Source of the DNA: UMGS1601 sp900553335
GTDB lineage: Bacteria; Bacillota; Clostridia; Oscillospirales; Ruminococcaceae
DNA length: 55,109 nucleotides
Direction: 5' to 3'
Assembly (NCBI GenBank): GCA_937920725.1
Contig: CALEUW010000001.1
Location: forward strand, 1 to 55,109
Position numbers and translations under genes: made by a program. Each line of letters begins with the position of its first letter. Position 1 is the first letter of the stretch. The notes beneath the pieces were generated by a model. It saw nothing but the letters and a program-made list of their open reading frames with translations, was not told the DNA's origin and ran no database searches. Below, in pieces: positions 35,232 to 43,930 of this stretch.

Positions 35232-35966
35232 ATGAAAAACACAATTCAAAAAAACAGAAAGAAATTAATCGCAGGAGTACTTAGCATTTGCTTGATAGCA
35301 GCTATTGCAGTCGGCGGAACATTGGCTTACTTGACTGATTCAGAGAAGGCTACTAACACATTCAGTGTTGGTGATCTTGACATAACTCTTACAGAGCCTA
35401 AGTGGGACGATGAAACAGACGGTAAGGATTTAGTACCTGGTGACACAGAGGAAAAGAACCCTACGATTGCTGCTGTTGAACATGACAGCTATATGAGAAC
35501 AATTATGTCTATTCAGGATAAGAACGGAAATGCAATTACTGATCAGGATCGTCTTGATTTGATTCTTGCAACTATCCGTTACGCAGATCCTGCACTTGCA
35601 GAGACTAATTCATATTCACTTTCCGATCTCGAAGCTTACAATATAATCAACAGTGAGTTTACACTAGTTGCAGATAAGTCTTCATCGAAGGATAATGTAA
35701 CAGGTGTGTACTACTTTAATTACAACAACGTTCTGGCAGAGGGTGAAACCGCAACTCTCTTTACAAATATTGTAATTCCTACAGATTGGAACCAAACTCA
35801 GCTTAAAACACTTGGAGAGTATCAGATCGTAATTGAGGCTCAGGCAATTCAGGTTGATCATTTTGAAAGCGCAGAAGCTGCATTTTCAGCACTTGACGCC
35901 GAGGTTGAAGCTGGTACAATCCAAAAGGATTATGCAACTGTTGGCGGTGTAACAGTTAAAGCTTAA
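35232..35966 (+). CDS. TasA/camelysin-like subunit 4 (EPxW type)
   Basis: 244 residues. The most canonical of the set: signal ending AVGGTLAYLTDSEKATN, then NTFSVGDLDITLTEPKW, DLVPGDTEEKNPTI, and a beta domain that ends QAIQVDHFESAEAAFSALDA. No anchor. It follows a run of twelve or more A (35195-35208) after the previous gene and has a modest AGAGG ribosome-binding site. Likely a main fibre subunit. Confidence 0.85.
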   Translation: MKNTIQKNRKKLIAGVLSICLIAAIAVGGTLAYLTDSEKATNTFSVGDLDITLTEPKWDDETDGKDLVPGDTEEKNPTIAAVEHDSYMRTIMSIQDKNGNAITDQDRLDLILATIRYADPALAETNSYSLSDLEAYNIINSEFTLVADKSSSKDNVTGVYYFNYNNVLAEGETATLFTNIVIPTDWNQTQLKTLGEYQIVIEAQAIQVDHFESAEAAFSALDAEVEAGTIQKDYATVGGVTVKA

Positions 35967-36027
35967 GTCTTTAAGTTCAGCCGCATAAATGCAGTTGTGA
36001 CTAAATTGTTCTAAAGGAGGTGAGTTG

Positions 36028-37293
36028 ATGAAGAAATTCGCTGTTTATCCCATTTTATGTGCAGCCTCAATATGTACGTTTCTCCTGTCATCAGGAATGA
36101 CATATGCCTCATGGCAGTCGCAAGGTGAAACCGTAAATAAGATTTCAATGGCGAGCGTTAAGGGACAGATTGTAGAAGAATATGACCAAAACCAGGTTGT
36201 ATACCCGAATGCAACAGTAGATAAAATCGTTCAGGTAAAAAATACAGGAACTGTTGACGCTGTGCCGAGAGTAAAAATCGAAAAAGCATGGGGCGATAGC
36301 AGGGATGAAAACGGTAAGCTTCTCATCAATCCTGACCTTAGTACGGAAAATATTGAAATCACATACAACACTGAGAAATGGACATATGACAGTGATGACG
36401 GATACTTTTATTACAAAGAGGTATTAAAGCCGGGTGACATAACCGATTCGCTGTTTGACAGTTTTACTGTGAATGGAGAGATTACAGGCGGTGAGTACAA
36501 AAATAAACAGGCTGATATAATAGTCAATATGGAGCTTATTCAAGCTGCCGGAAACGGTCTTACCTTTTGGGATACGTCTTTTGAAGAGCTTGGAATTATC
36601 TATAAGCAGACAAATCAAATCGAAATTGACACAACAGTTTTGTTTAAAAATCCCGATGATGGTTTTTCATTCGATGTGAACGAAGGAGATTTGTTTGCAG
36701 ATTTTAAGGATCTTGTTCCTGGTGAAAGCAGAAATCAGCTTGTAACAGTCACCAATAACTGGAATCAATCCACAGAGATTTTCCTTTGGGCGGACTTTGT
36801 CGATCAGACACAGGCAACAGATGACACAAGAGAACTGATAAATAAGCTTTTGAAGGAATATGCGTATATTGTTATTACAGATGACAGCGGTAACATAATT
36901 TACAGCGGTGCAGTTTGGGGAAGTCCTGATATAGATTCTGAGGGAACTGACTCCATGAAATATCCATACAGCTTGGGTATATTTAAGAGCGGAGAAACTA
37001 AGAATCTGAACGTAAGTCTTTATCTTGATCCTCAAACGGATAATGAATATAAAGAGCTTTTAGGACTAATTAAGTGGGTGTTCAGAGCTTCGGGAGATGA
37101 ATCAATATCTCCGACTGAGCCTGCTGACGAGCCGGCTACAGCTTCTTCGACAGATACCACAAACGTCGGTAACCGCATTGATTCTGTAAACCCTTCAACA
37201 GGAAGCTCAGTACAGTTGGGAATATTTGGCATGATTTCAATTATTTCATTCGCACTTATTCCTGTAACGTATAAAAAATCAAAAATGAAATAA
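36028..37293 (+). CDS. TasA-like anchored subunit with NPSTG sorting signal (EEYD type)
   Basis: 421 residues. Signal ending SSGMTYASWQSQGETVN, then KGQIVEEYDQNQVVYPN and a VQVKNTGTVDAVPRVKI strand pair as in subunit 2. A second TasA-like module follows (KDLVPGESRNQLVTVTNN, about 225-360), then a Thr/Pro/Ser linker and a C-terminal sorting signal: NPSTG, a hydrophobic helix and KKSKMK. It should be fixed to the cell wall by a sortase and could be the base of the fibre. No sortase gene is in the window. The ATG 36028 follows AAAGGAGGTG; it is the last gene of the operon. Confidence 0.82.
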   Translation: MKKFAVYPILCAASICTFLLSSGMTYASWQSQGETVNKISMASVKGQIVEEYDQNQVVYPNATVDKIVQVKNTGTVDAVPRVKIEKAWGDSRDENGKLLINPDLSTENIEITYNTEKWTYDSDDGYFYYKEVLKPGDITDSLFDSFTVNGEITGGEYKNKQADIIVNMELIQAAGNGLTFWDTSFEELGIIYKQTNQIEIDTTVLFKNPDDGFSFDVNEGDLFADFKDLVPGESRNQLVTVTNNWNQSTEIFLWADFVDQTQATDDTRELINKLLKEYAYIVITDDSGNIIYSGAVWGSPDIDSEGTDSMKYPYSLGIFKSGETKNLNVSLYLDPQTDNEYKELLGLIKWVFRASGDESISPTEPADEPATASSTDTTNVGNRIDSVNPSTGSSVQLGIFGMISIISFALIPVTYKKSKMK

Positions 37294-37311
37294 TTAAACA
37301 TATTTTCAGAG

Positions 37312-37357
37312 CAACGCTTGATTCCTTCAACGGATTTCAGGCGTTGTTTTATTTTTT
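37312..37357 (+). terminator. Terminator of the surface operon
   Basis: Stem CAACGC-t-TGA...TCC pairing with GGA...TCA-g-GCGTTG (37312-37346), followed by TTTTATTTTTT. It closes the 12-kb cluster. Confidence 0.85.
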
Positions 37358-37480
37358 AAAAAACTTATTTAAGTAGACTTTCAACCGTATCGCGGAACAA
37401 AAAAGCTGTGAGTCAAAGAATAAAAAAACTGTAAAAGCAAATAATAGCTATCAAACTATTCTTGCAGGAGGGTGTTTATT

Positions 37481-38776
37481 TTGAGTTCTGTTTGGTATTC
37501 GGACTGCTCACTTCCGAGCTTTGATTCACTGCGTGAAAATATAAAAACAGACGTGTTGATAATAGGCGGAGGAATAGCAGGTATCCTCACAGCTCATTTT
37601 CTTAAACAGCGTGGTGTCAAATGCGTTGTGGTTGAAAAGGATAGAATCTGCGGCGGAACAACGGGCAGTACTACCGCAAAAATTACCTATCAGCATGGCT
37701 TGGTTTACGACAAGCTGCTTAAAAGTGGCGGAATTGAAATAGCTAAAGGTTATCTCAATGCGAATCAATCAGCCTTCTGTGAATTTGAAAAACTCTGTGA
37801 AAGCATAGACTGCGATTTTGAATATAAGGATAATTATGTCTATTCGGTTGACGACCGCAAAAAAATCGAAAATGAGCTTTTTGCGCTTGAAAAAATAGGA
37901 TACAAGGCAAGGCTTTACAATGACGTCATTTTACCTATTGACATAGCAGGAGCGGTATGTTTCCCGCATCAGGCTCAGTTCCATCCGCTTAAATTTTTGT
38001 CAGCTATTGCAAAGCATCTTAATATATACGAGAATACCTTTGTGCGTGAAACAGCGAACAACATTGCAATTACGGATTGTGCCGAAATTAAAGCTGAGAA
38101 AATTATCGCTGCAACACATTTTCCGTTTTTAAACAAGCATGGCAGTTTTTTTCTGAAACTGTATCAGCATCGCTCTTATGCAATTGCCCTTGAAAATGCA
38201 CAGGATGTAAACGGAATGTATGTAGATGAAAACAAAAAGGGATTTTCATTCAGAAATTACAAAAATTTACTTATTCTCGGGGGCGGAGGACATAGAACGG
38301 GGCATAACGGCGGAAACTGGAACGAGCTTTGTGCTTTTGCCGATATTAAGTATCCAAGTTCATCAGTCAGGTTTCGTTGGGCAGCACAGGACTGTATGAG
38401 CCTTGATAATATGCCGTATATAGGACATTATTCAAGCATGACAGAGGATTTATATACGGCAAGCGGCTTTAACAAGTGGGGAATGACAGGATCAATGCTG
38501 TCGGCAATGTTGCTTGCTGATATTGTTACAGGAAGGGAAAATGAGTATGAAAAGCTTTTTTCACCTTCAAGAAGTATTTTAAAGCCTCAGCTTTTCGTGA
38601 ACGCATTTGAAGCAACAAAAAATCTGCTTACGCCTTCTAAAAAACGCTGTCCGCATCTCGGTTGTGCGTTGAAGTGGAACAGCGCTGAACACTCGTGGGA
38701 CTGTGCCTGTCACGGCTCAAGATTTACAGAAGAGGGCAGAGTAATTGACAATCCTGCAAACGGAGATATAAATTAA
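37481..38776 (+). CDS. FAD-dependent oxidoreductase fused to a Rieske domain
   Basis: 431 residues. A DAO-type flavoprotein with the dinucleotide-binding motif IIGGGIAGILTAH near the N-terminus and VVVEKD at the end of the second strand. It carries a C-terminal Rieske [2Fe-2S] centre (CPHLGC, then CACHGS; CxH and CxxH ligands). The fusion is known in several bacteria, and the substrate is not established. The Rieske domain is short, ending soon after the second ligand pair. TTG 37481 is chosen because AGGAGGG lies eight bases upstream; GTG 37472 overlaps that site. Confidence 0.88.
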   Translation: MSSVWYSDCSLPSFDSLRENIKTDVLIIGGGIAGILTAHFLKQRGVKCVVVEKDRICGGTTGSTTAKITYQHGLVYDKLLKSGGIEIAKGYLNANQSAFCEFEKLCESIDCDFEYKDNYVYSVDDRKKIENELFALEKIGYKARLYNDVILPIDIAGAVCFPHQAQFHPLKFLSAIAKHLNIYENTFVRETANNIAITDCAEIKAEKIIAATHFPFLNKHGSFFLKLYQHRSYAIALENAQDVNGMYVDENKKGFSFRNYKNLLILGGGGHRTGHNGGNWNELCAFADIKYPSSSVRFRWAAQDCMSLDNMPYIGHYSSMTEDLYTASGFNKWGMTGSMLSAMLLADIVTGRENEYEKLFSPSRSILKPQLFVNAFEATKNLLTPSKKRCPHLGCALKWNSAEHSWDCACHGSRFTEEGRVIDNPANGDIN

Positions 38777-38817
38777 AAAGCAAAACGAGGGATTTTGAAG
38801 TTGATAAAATTTAAACA

Positions 38818-38849
38818 GCACTCCTTTTTCTTTGGAGTGCCGCTTTTTT
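38818..38849 (+). terminator. Terminator of the FAD/Rieske gene
   Basis: Perfect seven-bp stem GCACTCC (38818-38824) / GGAGTGC (38834-38840), then CGCTTTTTT. It runs up to the stop codon of the convergent small gene. Confidence 0.85.
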
Positions 38850-39039
38850 ATGAATATTGGTTAAAGTTGTCTTCCGAAATGTTTTTAGCAAACTCTGCGT
38901 TTCTCTTAAGCTCATAAAGCGTATGAATACTGTCGTTTTGTTCGTGAAGCATAAGCTGAATGTTTACAGGCAGAGATAAAAAGTAGCGTCTGGAAGAGCT
39001 GCTCGAATAAATAAGATCTTTTAGGCTGTCATATTTCAT
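38848..39039 (-). CDS. Small hypothetical protein, 63 residues
   Basis: Start ATG at 39039, preceded at five to six bases by GAGGTGAT, a convincing ribosome-binding site. Sequence features: an SSSSSRRYFLSLPV segment, then a helical VNIQLMLHEQNDSIHTLYEL stretch. No membrane segment or known domain. The strong start signal and protein-like composition support a real gene; I do not know its function. Confidence 0.6.
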   Translation of the reverse strand: MKYDSLKDLIYSSSSSRRYFLSLPVNIQLMLHEQNDSIHTLYELKRNAEFAKNISEDNFNQYS

Positions 39040-39051
39040 TAATATCACCTC

Positions 39052-39380
39052 AATAAGATTATGTAACGCTTTTTAGGAAATATTAATATTGTATGCACAA
39101 TTTTAAAAAAAGTTAAAACCTTTCTATGCATATCTAATCTGATATGACAGCAGGGATTTCTGACTTTTCTGATTAACTTGAGATTGTACATATTTGCTAT
39201 GGCAAAAGCAGATCCGACACCCAAAACAGAAACAAAGCAGTGAAGTGTATGTTTGATGCTTCAATAAGTATGTTTGAAATGCTTATAGCTGAAGGCTCAA
39301 AAAAGAATATATTTCATTGATAAGTATTATTAATATGTCTGACACATCTCGAAACCAACCAATACTTCATGATTTATTTC
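39052..39380. other. Intergenic region without recognised gene
   Basis: About 330 AT-rich bases between the small gene and the terminator of the glycosidase gene. A 23-codon frame starts at ATG 39248 (MFDASISMFEML...) but has no clear ribosome-binding site; it could be a remnant. I see no promoter pair or repeat I can support. Confidence 0.3.
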
Positions 39381-39417
39381 AAAAAAAGCACGAACTGCAA
39401 ATCAATACAGTCCGTGC
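39381..39417 (-). terminator. Terminator of the glycosidase operon
   Basis: Ten-bp stem GCACGAACTG (39388-39397) / CAGTCCGTGC (39408-39417) with one wobble pair, then seven Ts on the minus strand. Confidence 0.87.
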
Positions 39418-39435
39418 ATTACGCTTTTATTAAGC

Positions 39436-40881
39436 TTAAAGAACGATAGGTTCAAATCTTACTCTGATGTAAGGAAGCTTTTCGATTGTTGTATATGTGT
39501 TAAGTAAACCGTCGGGAGCAGAGAGATCGTTTTCTCCGCTTGCAGGAGGCGCAAAGATCTTAAGAGTTAGATCCGCCTCGCCGTCAAGAGGTTTCTCATA
39601 AAAAGCAGACATAAGGTCAATAGTTTTAGCTTTTGGAGCTTTATAAAACCACTTTCCGTTGATCTCCATCATGAGGTTAGAATCATCGTCAAAAACGACC
39701 TCGCAGAATGTCGGGTTCTTATCAAAATGGATTGGAATGCAAAGCCCTTCAGCGTCCTCACTTCCGCCCCAGCGAAGGGTAGTAGGCAGCGTAACCTCGT
39801 TGCCCTGTTTCATCTCAGGCATAAAATACTCGTCATGAATGATATCCTTATATGTGTTCATAACAGGCTGTTCAATACCAACGTCCTGATTGTTCGGGTC
39901 TTCGATTTCAAGACCGAGTCTGCCTCTGTCTCTAAACTGGTAGAAAGTAAAGCCTGTATACCATGTCGCTTGCTCTTTCTTAACTCTGTCGCAGAATTCC
40001 TTAACCATTTGTGCTTGATCATAAGGACCTGTAACGTCACCGTCGGCGTTAAATTCGCTCATGACCATAGGCTTAGAAACGCCGCCGTTTATTTCTTTAA
40101 AGCGTTCGTAAGCGGCTTTTGTGTAATCGAAAACCTCATCAACTTTTTCACGTTTAAAGGTGTTTCCGCCTCGTTCAGCAACGTCAAACGGCCAGCCCCA
40201 GTGGAGAGCCATGTACTTATCAATACTCCAGATGTCAGTGTCCTTAACAGCCTGTGAAAATTCTTCTTCTTTTTCAATTTTTCCTGTTGACGGATCCTCA
40301 ACACCACCGATACAAAGAATCGTCTGAACATTCGGAGCGTATTCCTTTAGAATCTTATTGAAGCGGCAGTAAAAATCGCCGATCTCAGCATATGTTGCCC
40401 TTTTTGTAAATGAGAACCAGTCACCTGTAGCTTCGTGATTAATTCTGAGCATCATTCTTCCGAACGGCTTTAAGTCGTTGGCAATAGCGATAAGCTGTTC
40501 GTCTGAAACGTGAGGGTCAATAGTAAGCGTTAAGATAACGTCCTGACCGTGACGGCGAACATCTCTCATGCAAGTGAAAGGTTCACCCTCAGTGTTACCT
40601 TCAAGACCGCCCTTATAGGTGAAATAGTCGTCATAAGGATAATCCCATTGGAAGGAAACGTTAGCGTCCTTCATAACCTCAGAGATTCTTCCGGGCCACT
40701 CCTTATCTAAAGGATAGTAGCAGTACATCAAGCTGATAGCTCTGTGCGGTCTGCCCATTTTGTGAAGTATGTAGTCCTGATTTACATATTCTCCTCTTTC
40801 CGAGCCGTCACCTAAGTCAACGGCACATTTTGCTTTGCCCATATGAATAGAATAAACTTTCAAGTTTTCGTTGTTTTCCAT
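39436..40881 (-). CDS. Probable glycoside hydrolase of clan GH-A (GH26-like), no signal peptide
   Basis: 481 residues. The central region looks like a TIM-barrel glycosidase: a MLRINHEATGDWF segment resembles the acid/base strand of GH26 mannanases (H-E motif), and PMVMSEFNADGD looks like the nucleophile strand. Other barrel strands are ILTLTI and IWSIDKYM. A C-terminal beta domain of about 110 residues follows. No signal peptide or anchor is present, so the enzyme should act inside the cell, perhaps on imported oligosaccharides, or it has another role. It lies 16 bases after the lipoprotein gene at 40898 and is probably co-transcribed. The family call rests on two motifs only. Confidence 0.6.
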   Translation of the reverse strand: MENNENLKVYSIHMGKAKCAVDLGDGSERGEYVNQDYILHKMGRPHRAISLMYCYYPLDKEWPGRISEVMKDANVSFQWDYPYDDYFTYKGGLEGNTEGEPFTCMRDVRRHGQDVILTLTIDPHVSDEQLIAIANDLKPFGRMMLRINHEATGDWFSFTKRATYAEIGDFYCRFNKILKEYAPNVQTILCIGGVEDPSTGKIEKEEEFSQAVKDTDIWSIDKYMALHWGWPFDVAERGGNTFKREKVDEVFDYTKAAYERFKEINGGVSKPMVMSEFNADGDVTGPYDQAQMVKEFCDRVKKEQATWYTGFTFYQFRDRGRLGLEIEDPNNQDVGIEQPVMNTYKDIIHDEYFMPEMKQGNEVTLPTTLRWGGSEDAEGLCIPIHFDKNPTFCEVVFDDDSNLMMEINGKWFYKAPKAKTIDLMSAFYEKPLDGEADLTLKIFAPPASGENDLSAPDGLLNTYTTIEKLPYIRVRFEPIVL

Positions 40882-40897
40882 ACAGCAATACCTCCTG

Positions 40898-42025
40898 TTA
40901 ATTTTTATTTGTATATATGACTGCGTTTATGTTGTCAAACACTACAGCAAGTTCCTTAAATACCTTTGCACTTTTTTCCGTTTCAGGTATTTGATTTGTG
41001 AATATCGTCAGCACATACGGTGAGTCGGCAAAAACTATAGCGCAATCGTGAAATTGATTGTTGTCAACTCCGTCATAAAACTGTGAGCCGTACTTTTCGG
41101 CAACAGTATATTTTGATTCTAAAGCCGAACGTACCTGCATATTTACATCAACATCGTCCGCCGTCATACAGCTTTTTAGTAAGTCGCCGTTTTTGCCTGT
41201 CTGAATATAGTTGTAGACGTCCTCGTAGTTTTTTAGCATTTCCGAAGCTGAGCAATATGTAAATATCCAAGAACTGCCTAGACGTACTGACGTTCCGAGC
41301 CTTGACTGATTGATATTAAACTGATTATATCCAAAGTATCCGTGAAGATTGTAATACGCAGAATTGTCGCTGTGAGAAACGGTGCGGCGAATAAGCTCTT
41401 TTACAGTAAGCTGTGTTCCATAAGGAAGGGAAGCTACATATCCGCTGTCGCCTGACCATGTAAGCGTTTTTGCAATCTTTTGATCAAGATTTATGTTTTG
41501 TTCAAGAAGCGATTTTACAAAAGGTACTTTGATAGTTGAACAGGTCATGAATCTGTTGTTTTCATTAAAATCAACAGATGCTCCGCTTTCGATATTTTTA
41601 AAGCAGAATGCAAGATTAAAATTCGAGTTATTTATAATGGTTTGAAGCTTGTCAAGACAGTTTTCAAAGTCAGTCAATGAAGTAACTGAATCAAAGCCCG
41701 AAAGCGAAAACGAGTAGTTATATGAATTATCGGATACTTGAGTCGGATTATATTCCTGTGTGATAAATTCCGTAAGCGCTTCCGTAGAAGGCTCAGTAGT
41801 CGGCTGTATTCTTTTCTCAGCAGCGTTTACAGCTTGTGAAGATTCAGAAGAATTGCTTACTACGGTGTTCTCATCAATGTTATCCGAATATGCAGAATTT
41901 GATTCGATTGCTGCATCTGTTTGGTTTGATGAATTGTTTTTATAGCCTACAGAATCACAGCCTGCGCTGACCGTAATAAAACATAAAGCCATAGCCGCAG
42001 CGATCAAATATTTGAATTTGTTCAT
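40898..42025 (-). CDS. Lipoprotein serine hydrolase of the class A beta-lactamase fold
   Basis: 375 residues. Signal sequence with a plausible lipobox ending SAGC (Cys23), a long Ser/Thr/Asn-rich linker to about residue 100, then a penicillin-recognising domain. It has the SxxK motif in TCSTIKVP, SDN in SHSDNSAYYN, and a KYG triad in place of KTG. These are the three motifs of class A beta-lactamase-like enzymes (PF13354-like). The Tyr in the third motif and long linker fit a cell-wall or unknown hydrolase as well as an antibiotic-degrading enzyme, so resistance should not be assumed. First gene of a pair with the GH26-like gene. Confidence 0.8.
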   Translation of the reverse strand: MNKFKYLIAAAMALCFITVSAGCDSVGYKNNSSNQTDAAIESNSAYSDNIDENTVVSNSSESSQAVNAAEKRIQPTTEPSTEALTEFITQEYNPTQVSDNSYNYSFSLSGFDSVTSLTDFENCLDKLQTIINNSNFNLAFCFKNIESGASVDFNENNRFMTCSTIKVPFVKSLLEQNINLDQKIAKTLTWSGDSGYVASLPYGTQLTVKELIRRTVSHSDNSAYYNLHGYFGYNQFNINQSRLGTSVRLGSSWIFTYCSASEMLKNYEDVYNYIQTGKNGDLLKSCMTADDVDVNMQVRSALESKYTVAEKYGSQFYDGVDNNQFHDCAIVFADSPYVLTIFTNQIPETEKSAKVFKELAVVFDNINAVIYTNKN

Positions 42026-42244
42026 ATCCTTACCTCATACGCTGATTGTAATAAAAACTGTATTTTAGCTATATCCCATAACATCAGCCTAAATAGAAGT
42101 TCCCGAAAAAGAACTGACGATCAAAACAATACTTTAAACAAAATTTTTATGCAAAACTCGTTACTTAATTTTATCAGTTTTATTTGTTTATGTCAAGGAC
42201 TTAGTGCTTTAAATTTGACGATAATCTTGGTACAAAAAGTACGA

Positions 42245-42273
42245 TTGATTTTTTCGTCATTCTGTTGTATAAT
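42245..42273 (+). promoter_or_regulatory. Promoter of the cyclophilin operon
   Basis: TTGATT (42245-42250), 17 bases, TATAAT (42268-42273). The cyclophilin start is 33 bases downstream, after AAAGGAGAT. Confidence 0.8.
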
Positions 42274-42305
42274 CAGTACATAAAAAGATAAAGGAGATAT
42301 TTATA

Positions 42306-42779
42306 ATGGTAGTAATTGAAATGGAAAACGGTAAGGAAATTAAAATTGAGCTTTATCCCGAGGCTGCGCCTATTACCGTGAAAAACTTTGTAAAGCTTGT
42401 ATCAGAGGGCTTTTACGATGGACTTATTTTTCACAGGGTAATTCCCGGATTTATGATTCAAGGCGGCGATCCCGAGGGAACAGGAATGGGAGGAGCCAAA
42501 GAAAAGATAAAGGGTGAGTTTTTATCAAACGGCGTTAAGAATGATATAAAACATACGAGGGGAGTTATTTCAATGGCGAGAAGTATGATGCCGAACTCTG
42601 CTTCCTCTCAGTTCTTTATTATGCATGCGGACGCTCCTCATCTGGACGGTAATTATGCTGCTTTCGGTAATGTTGTCGAGGGAATCGAAGTAGTTGACGA
42701 AATCGCAGCTGTTGAGTGCGATTACAATGATAAACCTATCAAAGAACAGAGAATGAAGAGAGTTTATATTAAGGATTAA
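42306..42779 (+). CDS. ppiB: Peptidyl-prolyl cis-trans isomerase, cyclophilin type
   Basis: 157 residues, the single-domain cytoplasmic cyclophilin. Catalyses proline isomerisation during folding. The active-site pattern is clear: FHRVIPGFMIQGGD (catalytic Arg), then MARSMMPNSASSQFFI and HLDGNYAAFGNVVEG. No signal peptide. First gene of a three-gene run with the amidohydrolase (five-base gap) and a fumarase subunit. Confidence 0.95.
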   Translation: MVVIEMENGKEIKIELYPEAAPITVKNFVKLVSEGFYDGLIFHRVIPGFMIQGGDPEGTGMGGAKEKIKGEFLSNGVKNDIKHTRGVISMARSMMPNSASSQFFIMHADAPHLDGNYAAFGNVVEGIEVVDEIAAVECDYNDKPIKEQRMKRVYIKD

Positions 42780-42784
42780 AGCTT

Positions 42785-43930
42785 ATGATTTTAAAAAATG
42801 CGACAATTCACACAATGAATGATAACAGTGATGTGATTTATAACGGATATATTGAAACGGACGGTAAGACTATTTCAAAAATCGGTTCAGATTGGAATGG
42901 TGAAGGGATAGATCTCGGCGGCGCCGATGTGTATCCGGGGTTTATTGATGCTCATTCTCATCTTGGACTTTTTACAAGCGGTGTAGGTATTGAGGGAGAA
43001 GATTTTAATGAGGATTCCGATCCGGTTACGCCTCAGCTTGATACTGCAGATGCTATTTATCCGTTGGACTCGTCATTTTTTGATGCTACATCATCAGGAG
43101 TGACTACCTCTGTAGTTTCTCCGGGAAGCACCAACACTATAGCAGGACTGATTTCAGCTATAAAGACAAGCGGAAAGCGTATAGACGATATGCTTATAAA
43201 AAGCGTTGGAATGAAATTCTCTCTCGGTGAGAATCCGAAAATGACATATCTTGATAAAGATACTGCTCCTGTAACAAGAATGGCGATAGCGGCTCTTATA
43301 AGAGAAGCTTTGAACAAAGCTAAGAGATATTTAGAGCAAAAACAAAAGGCTGAAAGCATAGATGATGAACCTGAATATGACGCAAAATGCGAAGCGCTTA
43401 TTCCGCTTCTAAAAAAAGAAATTAAAGCTCACTTTCATTGCCATAGAGCTGATGATATTTTCACAGCTTTGAGAATATCAAAAGAATTTGATTTGGACTG
43501 CGTTTTGATTCACTGTACAGAGGGGCATCTTATTGCAGATGAACTTAAAGAAGAGAATGCCGAATGTGTTGTGGGACCTTTGCTTTGCGACAGGTCAAAG
43601 CCTGAGCTTTCTAACTTGAGCGAAAAAAACCCTGCGGTTTTGTCATCGAAAGGTATCAAAACAGCAATATGTACGGATCACAGCGAAGTTCCTGTGCAAT
43701 ATTTGCCGATAAGCGTAGGCGTGGCAATTAAAAACGGAATGAGCTTTGAGGATGGACTAAAAAGTGTAACAAGCGTGGCAGCAAAGATTTCGGGAATTTA
43801 TGACAGAGTAGGAAGTCTAGAAATAGGTAAGGATGCGGACTTAGTAGTTTTTAATTCCAATCCATTTGAGATTATGTCATCGCCATTGCTGGTTGTTACA
43901 GACGGGAGAATAGTTTATGAGAGAGATTAA
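42785..43930 (+). CDS. Amidohydrolase family protein (imidazolonepropionase-like)
   Basis: 381 residues. Metal-dependent amidohydrolase: VYPGFIDAHSHLG holds the first HxH pair, further histidines are in AHFHCHRADD and IHCTEGH, and the metal-binding aspartate is in ICTDHSE. The closing VGSLEIGKDADLVVF is typical of the superfamily's small beta domain. The substrate cannot be read from sequence; relatives are annotated as imidazolonepropionase-like or isoaspartyl-type hydrolases. The end overlaps the fumarase gene by 14 bases, indicating translational coupling. Confidence 0.88.
   Translation: MILKNATIHTMNDNSDVIYNGYIETDGKTISKIGSDWNGEGIDLGGADVYPGFIDAHSHLGLFTSGVGIEGEDFNEDSDPVTPQLDTADAIYPLDSSFFDATSSGVTTSVVSPGSTNTIAGLISAIKTSGKRIDDMLIKSVGMKFSLGENPKMTYLDKDTAPVTRMAIAALIREALNKAKRYLEQKQKAESIDDEPEYDAKCEALIPLLKKEIKAHFHCHRADDIFTALRISKEFDLDCVLIHCTEGHLIADELKEENAECVVGPLLCDRSKPELSNLSEKNPAVLSSKGIKTAICTDHSEVPVQYLPISVGVAIKNGMSFEDGLKSVTSVAAKISGIYDRVGSLEIGKDADLVVFNSNPFEIMSSPLLVVTDGRIVYERD

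Noticed and set aside
40898..42025. Annotation as an antibiotic-resistance beta-lactamase
   Set aside because: The motifs fit the fold, but the KYG motif, long lipoprotein linker and pairing with a glycosidase gene do not single out beta-lactam hydrolysis.
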